A DNA stretch of 64,000 nt from Ruminococcus sp. (lineage in GTDB: Bacteria > Bacillota > Clostridia > Oscillospirales > Ruminococcaceae). Position 1 is the stretch's first letter. The number at the start of each line of letters is the position of its first letter. Shown here piece by piece: positions 58,478-64,000 of the stretch. The position numbers were made by a program, and so were the translations under genes. The DNA is taken from positions 30,772 through 94,771 of the forward strand of contig JAFXSC010000027.1 in the NCBI GenBank assembly GCA_017525915.1, in the 5' to 3' direction. The notes beneath the pieces were generated by a model. The model made no database searches and was not told where the DNA came from. It worked only from the letters and a program-made list of their open reading frames with translations.

Positions 58478-61045
58478 TTGAATACTCTGATTTTTACTAA
58501 CGATAAGTGCGTCGGCTGCAATAAATGTATCAACGTTTGCAGTGCTATGGGAGCCTGTATCTCTACTGAGGCTGAGGAAAACGGCAGATCACGCATAGAC
58601 GTTGACCCCAACAGATGCGTTGGCTGCGGTGCCTGCTTTGATGCCTGCGAGCACGGTGCAAGAGAGTATAATGACGATACTGAGGCTTTTCTGGCTGATC
58701 TCGCTGCCGGTGAATCTATTTCACTACTGATCGCTCCTGCTTTTCAGGCAAATTATCCCGACGAATACGAGCGCGTGCTCGGCGGACTGAAAGCACTTGG
58801 CGTCAGGCATATCATCAATGTTGCTTTCGGAGCGGACATCACGACATGGGGATATCTTAAATACATTCAGGATAACAATTTCATTGGAGGTATTTCCCAA
58901 CCCTGTCCGGCAGTCGTTACATACATTGAAAAGTATCTTCCGGAGCTGATACCGAGCCTGTTCCCTGTGCAGAGCCCACTTATGTGCGCGGCTGTCTACG
59001 CAAGGACGCAGATGAAGATAACCGACCGATTTGCCTTCCTGAGCCCGTGTATTGCAAAGAAACTGGAAATAAACGACCCGGCTAACGAGGGACTTGTGCA
59101 GTACAACGTCACCTTCAACCACCTTATGAAGATATTCCGCGAAAAGCAGCTCTACGGCGAACCGGTCAGGGACGAGATAGAGTACGGTCTCGGCACTATC
59201 TACCCGATGCCCGGAGGACTTAAAGAGCACGTCAGATGGTTTCTCGGTGACGGCGCATTCATCCGCCAGATCGAAGGCGAGCGCCATATGTACGAATACC
59301 TGAAGGCACATTCAAAGACTATCATCGACCGTGAGCTGCCATTCCTGTTCATAGACGCTCTCAACTGCGAAAACGGCTGCCTTTGCGGCACCGCGACCGA
59401 CCCGGAGCTCTCCTCGACTGACAAGGCGCTGTTCTCGCTTCTGAAAATACAGGAAAAGGTCAAGACGGAATATGACGATTCTACTGTGGCGCGTGAGCTT
59501 TCGCCTGCCGAACGCCTTGAAGCGCTCAACAGCAGATTCAGTCACCTTGATCTTTCCGACTATCTCAGGACCTACCGCGACCTATCGGATACCTGCATTG
59601 TTAAGTATCCTTCGCCGGAGGAGCTTGAGCATATCTATATGTCAATGGGCAAGAAAACCGAAGCTTCGCGCCATATCAACTGTATGTCCTGCGGCTACAA
59701 CACCTGCTACGACATGGCAACGTCAATATTCAATGGCTTCAACCACAGGGACAACTGTGTCTACTACCTGAAAACAACGGTCGAAAGATCACAGCACGAC
59801 GACCTGCTCGGTATATTCAACCGCCGCTATGCTCTGGATTATCTTGCGAATGCCGAGCTCGAAGGCAGGAGCATCTCAGTCGTAATGATAGATATTGACG
59901 GCTTTAAGGGCATCAATGCAACATACGGTCACGCCTTTGCGGACGAGATACTAAAAAGCTGTGCCGAGCGTCTGAAACAGCTTGATTTCGGCGAAAAGCA
60001 CTGGCTGCTCGCACGCTACGGCGGAGATCAGTTCATGGTTCTCCTTGATGAGCTGCTCACAGAGAACCACCCGAAGCTCAACAGGATACGCAAGTTATTT
60101 GATGAACCGTTCCTGCAGGACGGCATTGAGCTCAGACTTACTGTCTGTATCGGTGTATGCAATTCTGACGGTTCAATGGACGTAGAGACTCAGATAAACA
60201 ATGCCGAGGAGGCAATGTTTGAGTCCAAATTGCAGGGACTTAACAAGATATTCTTTTACAGCCATGAAATGCAGGAAAAAGATGAGGAAGAAAAGCGTAT
60301 CTGCGAAAAGATCACCGATGCGCTTGAAAATGACGGATTCTTCATGCTCTATCAGCCTAAGGTCAACGTACAGACCCTCGGGCTTTCCGGATTTGAAGCG
60401 CTTATCCGTATGAAGGCAGCCGGCATCGGTCCTGCAAAGTTCATACCTATCGCCGAGAAGAAGGGCTGGATATGGAGGATAGGACGTATCACAACTGAAC
60501 TTGTCATAAAGCAGGTGGCCGAGTGGCGCGATGTAGGGTATGAGCTCTATCCGGTATCGATCAACTATTCAAGCAATCAGCTCAGCGACGAGGGTTACGT
60601 TGATTTCCTTGAAGATATGCTGAAAAAATACAATGTTGACCCGAAATATATTGAGATAGAGATAACCGAGGGAGTGCTCATCAAACAGACCGTTCAGGCG
60701 AACGAGCTTTTCAGGCGCTTTATGGAACTCGGGATACGTCTTCTCATGGATGATTTCGGAACAGGTTATTCATCGCTTGGCTATCTGACCTATATCCCTG
60801 TCGATGTTGTCAAGCTGGACAAGTCGCTCGTGGACAATTATCTTGTTGAAGGCAAGGCGAGCTTTATTGACGATGTTATCCGCCTTGTGCATGACCTGAA
60901 AAAGGAAATGACGATCGAGGGCGTTGAAGAAAAGTGGCAGTATCTCCGCCTGAAGGATTTCGGTGCCGATACCATACAGGGCTACTATTTCAGCAAGCCT
61001 CTGCCCCCGGAGGAAGCGATAAAGTATATACCGTCAATATCGTAA
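58478..61045 (+). CDS. [FeFe]-hydrogenase-like sensor fused to GGDEF and EAL
   Basis: 855 residues. Two 4Fe-4S ferredoxin motifs (CVGCNKCINVC at 11-21, CVGCGACFDAC at 47-57) lead into an [FeFe]-hydrogenase large-subunit domain (about 75-320). The H-cluster positions are readable: SQPCPA (C143), SPCIAKKLE (C191) and NCENGCLCG (C297, C301), so all four cluster cysteines are kept. The second cysteine of the usual TSCCP motif is Gln, as in sensory rather than catalytic enzymes. A further Fe-S motif (C402, C405, C410, C427) follows. The GGDEF domain (about 440-600) has RYGGDQF in place of GGDEF, so it may be inactive or regulatory. EAL (about 610-850) has FEALIRM, EIEITEGV, DDFGTGYSSL, KLDKS and EGVEE. 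Start TTG 58478 with AGAGGTGG six bases upstream. Inferred role: tying hydrogen or redox state to cyclic-di-GMP breakdown. Confidence 0.88.
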   Translation: MNTLIFTNDKCVGCNKCINVCSAMGACISTEAEENGRSRIDVDPNRCVGCGACFDACEHGAREYNDDTEAFLADLAAGESISLLIAPAFQANYPDEYERVLGGLKALGVRHIINVAFGADITTWGYLKYIQDNNFIGGISQPCPAVVTYIEKYLPELIPSLFPVQSPLMCAAVYARTQMKITDRFAFLSPCIAKKLEINDPANEGLVQYNVTFNHLMKIFREKQLYGEPVRDEIEYGLGTIYPMPGGLKEHVRWFLGDGAFIRQIEGERHMYEYLKAHSKTIIDRELPFLFIDALNCENGCLCGTATDPELSSTDKALFSLLKIQEKVKTEYDDSTVARELSPAERLEALNSRFSHLDLSDYLRTYRDLSDTCIVKYPSPEELEHIYMSMGKKTEASRHINCMSCGYNTCYDMATSIFNGFNHRDNCVYYLKTTVERSQHDDLLGIFNRRYALDYLANAELEGRSISVVMIDIDGFKGINATYGHAFADEILKSCAERLKQLDFGEKHWLLARYGGDQFMVLLDELLTENHPKLNRIRKLFDEPFLQDGIELRLTVCIGVCNSDGSMDVETQINNAEEAMFESKLQGLNKIFFYSHEMQEKDEEEKRICEKITDALENDGFFMLYQPKVNVQTLGLSGFEALIRMKAAGIGPAKFIPIAEKKGWIWRIGRITTELVIKQVAEWRDVGYELYPVSINYSSNQLSDEGYVDFLEDMLKKYNVDPKYIEIEITEGVLIKQTVQANELFRRFMELGIRLLMDDFGTGYSSLGYLTYIPVDVVKLDKSLVDNYLVEGKASFIDDVIRLVHDLKKEMTIEGVEEKWQYLRLKDFGADTIQGYYFSKPLPPEEAIKYIPSIS

Positions 61046-61057
61046 CATTAATAAGTG

Positions 61058-61085
61058 AAAGGACTGCTCCGGCAGTCCTTTTTAT
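61058..61085 (+). terminator. Terminator after the hydrogenase-like fusion gene
   Basis: AAAGGACTGC (61058-61067), TCCG, GCAGTCCTTT (61072-61081), then TTTATG. Confidence 0.93.
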
Positions 61086-61153
61086 GTAACAGGCTTTTCT
61101 CCTCCGGAATATCATGTAATGTGCAGTTGAGCTGCACAGGAAGGAGGAGATCT

Positions 61154-61408
61154 ATGAATCTCGATCTGTTTGACAACATGAACGGATTAATTATGCGCGA
61201 GCGTGAGAATATGATGTCCGTAAGTGCTGATAATAATTCCGCGGAAGCGCCCATGCCGCGTTTCCCGAAAAATACGTCCCTCGGTATCGCATATGTGCCT
61301 TTCCAGCAGTGGAGCGAGGTATACACCGACGATCAGGCTCTTGCCAGAGGAACACTGTTCCCGGAGCTTGATCTTCCGTTTGGCAGGGGAGGGAAAGAAG
61401 ATGAATGA
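61154..61408 (+). CDS. cotJA: Spore coat protein CotJA
   Basis: 84 residues. The C-terminal half IAYVPFQQWSEVYTDDQALA followed by RGTLFPELDLPF is the CotJA hallmark. AAGGAGGAG (61141-61149) precedes ATG 61154; the open frame upstream covers the previous terminator. CotJA works with CotJB and CotJC in the inner spore coat. It overlaps cotJB by 8 bases. Confidence 0.92.
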   Translation: MNLDLFDNMNGLIMRERENMMSVSADNNSAEAPMPRFPKNTSLGIAYVPFQQWSEVYTDDQALARGTLFPELDLPFGRGGKEDE

Positions 61409-61649
61409 GCGGAAAATGCTTCTTGCAAAGATAAAAAAGTACGATTTTGCGATCAAGGAGCTCAATCTTTATCTCGACACACACCCGAACTGCCGCAGAG
61501 CTCTCTCACTCTATTCCAGCTATGTTAAGCTCAGGAAGGAAGCAGTAAGCGAATTTACCGAGAATTTCGGACCGCTGACCCCTGATATGAACAACGATCC
61601 GCAGAACTGGAACTGGATAAGTGACCCCTGGCCGTGGGAAAGGAGCTGA
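61401..61649 (+). CDS. cotJB: Spore coat protein CotJB
   Basis: 82 residues beginning MNERKMLLAKIKKYDFAIKE. LNLYLDTHPNCRRALSLYSS and the closing PDMNNDPQNWNWISDPWPWE are typical CotJB. GGAGGG lies 7 bases before ATG 61401, inside the end of cotJA. It is followed after 4 bases by the cotJC remnant, the normal gene order. Confidence 0.93.
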   Translation: MNERKMLLAKIKKYDFAIKELNLYLDTHPNCRRALSLYSSYVKLRKEAVSEFTENFGPLTPDMNNDPQNWNWISDPWPWERS

Positions 61650-61653
61650 GACT

Positions 61654-61797
61654 ATGTGGATATATGAGAAAAAACTTCAATACCCCGTAAATATCAAGAA
61701 CCCGAATCCGAAGCTTGCCAAAGCGATCATCTCTCAGCTTGGCGGACCGGACGGCAGAAGGTTATACTTTTGCGGCAAATATTATCTCAGCAGTTGA
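61654..61797 (+). pseudogene. cotJC: Truncated cotJC (manganese catalase-type coat protein)
   Basis: AGGAGC 8 bases before ATG 61654 and 47 codons. The first 34 residues (MWIYEKKLQYPVNIKNPNPK, then LAKAIISQLGGPDG) are a standard CotJC start, but the next residues should read ELAASLRYLSQRY and instead give RRLYFCGKYYLSS and TGA. The rest of the catalase domain, about 150 residues with the metal-binding Glu and His, is missing. The following bases are already the promoter of the potassium channel gene. So cotJC was cut by a deletion or rearrangement. Confidence 0.85.
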
Positions 61798-61822
61798 AAT
61801 ATCTGAAATACTGTGGTATAAT
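61794..61822 (+). promoter_or_regulatory. Promoter of the potassium channel gene, overlapping the cotJC remnant stop
   Basis: TTGAAA (61794-61799), 17-base spacer, TATAAT (61817-61822). The stop codon of the cotJC remnant (61795-61797) lies in the -35 box. Confidence 0.85.
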
Positions 61823-61843
61823 ATACATATCCAGGAAGGCGGT

Positions 61844-62839
61844 GTGGACTTGAAGGATGAAGACAGATCGGCGTACAGGCGCCGGAAAAAGCGTATACAC
61901 GATGTGATACAGATTGGTAACAGGGGAGATCTCCCGAGCCGCAGCTTCGATTATTTTATAGTAACGGTCATAATATTGAATATAGCGGCGACGTTCCTTA
62001 GTACATTTGACGAGCTTTCGGCGTATTACTGGCTCTTTTCATTGATAGATGCTGTGACGATAGGCATATTCTGCGTGGAGTATTCGCTGAGGATCTGGAC
62101 TGCGGATATCCTTTATCCGGACAGCGGACCGGTGAAGTCGCGTCTGCGGTTCCTGTTTTCGTTTGACGGTATAGTTGACCTTCTTACGATACTGCCGTTT
62201 TTCTTCCTGTCGGGCTTCATAGTTTTCAGAATGCTGAGAGTTGTGCGTATACTCAGACTTTTCAAGATAAATGCACAGTACGACTCGTTCAACGTAATTA
62301 AGACGGTACTTGTTGAGAAGCGCAATCAGATCGTGTCATCGGTATTTATAATAATAGTGCTGATGCTTGCCTCGTCACTCGGTATGTACAGTGTTGAGCA
62401 TCCTGCTCAGCCCGAGGCATTTTCCAATGCATTCTCAGGCATATGGTGGAGCGTTTCGACACTTCTCACAGTCGGCTACGGAGACATCTATCCTATAACT
62501 GTTCTCGGAAAAATAATGGCAATAGTAATAGCGTTTCTCGGTGTCGGAGTAGTTGCGATCCCGACCGGTATCATAAGCGCGGGATTTGTTGAACAGTACA
62601 CGAAGAAGCAGCATTCGGCTGATAAGCTGACGGATATAACGGAGGTCGGAGAAGTTCTTGTTGAACCCGGAAGTTCGCTGTCCGGACGAACTATTGCAGA
62701 GCTTGAGGAAGAACTTGAAATAAGGATATTGATGATACTGCGCGGAGAACTGCCGGTCATACCTCTTTCAACGATCGAAGTCGAAGAGAACGATATTTTA
62801 ATACTAAAGAGTGAAAGGCTCGTAAAAAGCGGAAAATGA
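61844..62839 (+). CDS. Voltage-gated-type potassium channel with C-terminal RCK/TrkA-C-like domain
   Basis: About 331 residues. The longer open frame from 61715 runs through cotJC and the promoter, so the start must be later; GTG 61844 or TTG 61850 follow AGGAAGG (61833-61839). Six membrane helices (about 30-250) follow the S1-S6 plan. S4 is FRMLRVVRILRLF with regularly spaced Arg, and the pore loop has the selectivity filter TVGYGD (about 213-218). Residues of about 270-331 (EVLVEPGSSLSGRTIAELEE, ILILKSERLVKSG) look like a TrkA-C domain that binds a regulator. It conducts K+ across the membrane. Confidence 0.9.
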   Translation: MDLKDEDRSAYRRRKKRIHDVIQIGNRGDLPSRSFDYFIVTVIILNIAATFLSTFDELSAYYWLFSLIDAVTIGIFCVEYSLRIWTADILYPDSGPVKSRLRFLFSFDGIVDLLTILPFFFLSGFIVFRMLRVVRILRLFKINAQYDSFNVIKTVLVEKRNQIVSSVFIIIVLMLASSLGMYSVEHPAQPEAFSNAFSGIWWSVSTLLTVGYGDIYPITVLGKIMAIVIAFLGVGVVAIPTGIISAGFVEQYTKKQHSADKLTDITEVGEVLVEPGSSLSGRTIAELEEELEIRILMILRGELPVIPLSTIEVEENDILILKSERLVKSGK

Positions 62840-62841
62840 AG

Positions 62842-62884
62842 AACTCCCTTGCGCCGATAAACGGCGGAAGGGAGTTTATTTCTT
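62842..62884 (+). terminator. Terminator after the potassium channel gene
   Basis: AACTCCCTT (62842-62850) pairs with AAGGGAGTT (62868-62876), inner CGCCG/CGGCG, then TATTTCTTT. Confidence 0.85.
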
Positions 62885-62929
62885 TGAAAAATGCAGATAA
62901 TAGTCTCACTTCAAGTACGGAGGTTTGAG

Positions 62930-63172
62930 ATGAAAAAGCTGCTGAAACTGGTGATGATAATTATTGTTATCAGGCACGGAAGGGGAATATATCGTGAAAT
63001 GCACAACAGCTTCTATGCTGTGAAGGGGATAGTGCAGAGACTGTCGTCATGTGATTCTGCGGAGGAACTTTTCCGTGAAATTGGCTTTTCCAATGATGAG
63101 ATTGGCGGTGGACTGAAAGTACTGTCAGAAGCCGAGATCTTCGTAATCCTCAGGGATAAAACGGTGGTATGA
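62930..63172 (+). CDS. Small basic protein of unknown function (80 residues)
   Basis: ACGGAGGT precedes ATG 62930. It begins MKKLLKLVMIIIVIRHGRGI with one hydrophobic stretch, then a helical, partly acidic part ending ILRDKTVV. It may be a small membrane-associated protein. No motif is recognised. Its last 48 bases overlap the convergent gene at 63125, which is long for two real genes, so one end may be misjudged. Confidence 0.5.
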   Translation: MKKLLKLVMIIIVIRHGRGIYREMHNSFYAVKGIVQRLSSCDSAEELFREIGFSNDEIGGGLKVLSEAEIFVILRDKTVV

Positions 63173-63673
63173 AATGTGACAGCAGCCGAAATCGTCCTCG
63201 GCAGAGATGCAATATCTGTAATCGTCCGGTTGCCCGTCCTCGAAATAGACCAGATAATCAAATTCGCCGCCGGAGGACTTATCCTCAATGTGAACGCGGT
63301 CAGAGTATTTTCTGAACAGCGCGAAAGCGTCATCAAGGGTGGCGCCATGTCTGACTGCAAGAGAAATGAGCTCCGCAAGAAAATTGTTTTCAGACGCAAG
63401 ATCATGGACGTAAGACACACCCTGCGCCGGTACGGTAACACAGACGCCGCCGCTTATGTTGCGGAAGGTCAGTTCGCCGAGCCTCGGGGAAGAATAGTTG
63501 CGGAATACTGCGGTAAACTCTGCGGATTTTTCAGGTGTAACCTCACAGCCGAGCAGATGGCTGAGCGAGGAATACATATAATTCAGGCTGACCGGGCGCG
63601 GCTCATAGCCAAGTTTGAGCTGAGCCTCGCGGATATTGTCAATAAGGTTTTGTTCAAGTCTTCCAAGATTCAT
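63125..63673 (-). CDS. Uncharacterised cytosolic protein, DUF3877-like
   Basis: 182 residues. AGGAGT lies about 7 bases before ATG 63673. It begins MNLGRLEQNLIDNIREAQLK, continues LGYEPRPVSLNYMYSSLSHL, and ends with the acidic IPEDYEDLGF. The start pattern (NLI..I.E.Q.KLGY..E....YP...L) reminds me of the clostridial family DUF3877, not verified. There is no signal peptide or helix. A TATAAT on the minus strand just before the gene suggests its own promoter. Function unknown. Confidence 0.75.
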   Translation of the reverse strand: MNLGRLEQNLIDNIREAQLKLGYEPRPVSLNYMYSSLSHLLGCEVTPEKSAEFTAVFRNYSSPRLGELTFRNISGGVCVTVPAQGVSYVHDLASENNFLAELISLAVRHGATLDDAFALFRKYSDRVHIEDKSSGGEFDYLVYFEDGQPDDYRYCISAEDDFGCCHISYHRFIPEDYEDLGF

Positions 63674-63795
63674 AACATCACTCCTGATTATAGTATAGCT
63701 GATAATGGAGGAATGTAAGCGTTTGTTAGCTTAGAGCAAGAATATTTATGTGCAAATAATCTAAAATGTCAGCGAAAGTGAGAGGAATTTTTTAG

Positions 63796-63824
63796 TTGAC
63801 AAACCCTGAAAATAGTGATATAAT
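63796..63824 (+). promoter_or_regulatory. Tandem promoter P1 of a probable rRNA operon
   Basis: TTGACA (63796-63801), 17-base spacer, TATAAT (63819-63824). Followed 107 bases later by an almost identical promoter, as is usual for rRNA operons. Confidence 0.85.
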
Positions 63825-63902
63825 AACATTACTGTCAAACGCGGGCAAGTGCGAAGGTGAAACAGAAACGAAAAAATTTCTGAAAAAATTTCAAAAAAGC
63901 AC

Positions 63903-63931
63903 TTGACAAAAGCGAAAAACAGTGATATAAT
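63903..63931 (+). promoter_or_regulatory. Tandem promoter P2 of a probable rRNA operon
   Basis: TTGACA (63903-63908), 17-base spacer, TATAAT (63926-63931). The spacer ends CAGTGA, like ATAGTGA in P1. Confidence 0.87.
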
Positions 63932-64000
63932 ATTAAAGCTGTCTCGCGAGGGGCGGCGAACGGTAACTTGAAAATTGAACAATGCTAAGAAAAAAGTAAC
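63932..64000 (+). other. Start of an rRNA-type leader transcript, cut by the window end
   Basis: GC-rich discriminator (GTCTCGCGAGGGGCGGCG) after P2, then TTGAAAATTGAACAATGC, which resembles leaders before 16S rRNA in Firmicutes. The rRNA gene itself would be outside the window. Confidence 0.55.

Noticed and set aside
1-64000. CRISPR array or tRNA genes
   Set aside because: No regularly spaced identical repeats and no cloverleaf-like stretches were seen in the gaps; a tool search could still find a tRNA I missed.

Overview
This 64 kb window looks like chromosome of a Gram-positive, spore-lineage member of the Clostridia, most likely a Ruminococcus-type gut bacterium. The signs are a secreted polysaccharide-lyase-like enzyme ending in a type I dockerin (cellulosome or amylosome organisation), spore-coat genes cotJA and cotJB with a broken cotJC, strong AGGAGG ribosome sites, sigma-A promoters with 17-base spacers, SipW-type signal peptidases, sortase B and a BspA-like surface protein. 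No family assignment was checked against a database; all come from reading motifs.

Layout. 1-2700: a lipoprotein with two stefin/cystatin-like repeats, an ECF sigma factor and its membrane anti-sigma factor. 2.8-6.1 kb: a BspA-like surface protein. 6.5-20.8 kb: a one-direction surface-fibre locus with two SipW-type signal peptidases, three TasA/BsaA/camelysin-like substrates or pilins, a PPKTG wall-anchored protein, a class B sortase and a 2717-residue adhesin. 21.0-25.0 kb: a 3974 bp element with 80 bp terminal inverted repeats starting GTAAG and a perfect 8 bp target duplication (GTCACAAA on both sides). It looks IS66-derived and carries a cyclic-di-GMP operon (EAL phosphodiesterase and GGDEF cyclase) behind a broken DnaQ-type exonuclease and a short HsdM-like fragment, plus a truncated IS66 accessory ORF. 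25.0-27.4 kb: a 44-residue peptide and a surface-protein pseudogene with an in-frame stop after its signal peptide, behind a leader that looks like a transcription attenuator. 27.5-33.4 kb: a membrane protein, a WG-repeat/lipase lipoprotein and a DHH phosphoesterase. 33.5-39.1 kb: flotillin, the dockerin enzyme, a small unknown protein and CorA. 39.4-43.2 kb: a TetR regulator divergent from an ABC/FtsX exporter, with paired operators between them. 43.3-47.1 kb: two cyclic-di-GMP enzymes. 47.2-49.9 kb: a wall amidase and a membrane-anchored papain-family protease with zinc ribbons. 49.9-54.5 kb: a second ABC/FtsX exporter and a lipoprotein metallopeptidase. 54.6-56.7 kb: three small cytosolic proteins and a small-multidrug-export-type membrane protein. 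56.8-61.0 kb: a GAF-GGDEF protein and a [FeFe]-hydrogenase/GGDEF/EAL fusion. 61.1-63.7 kb: the cotJ genes, a potassium channel and two small proteins. The last 200 bases hold two near-identical tandem promoters that probably begin an rRNA operon continuing past the window.

How the parts fit. Six proteins of cyclic-di-GMP turnover lie in 40 kb, beside a large surface-fibre locus that such signalling could control (inference). One pair of these enzymes appears to have arrived on a transposable unit inserted between the fibre locus and its convergent neighbour. The cystatin-like lipoprotein and the papain-family protease form a possible inhibitor/target pair. Several genes are visibly decaying (exonuclease, surface-protein pseudogene, cotJC), so parts of the window are in flux.
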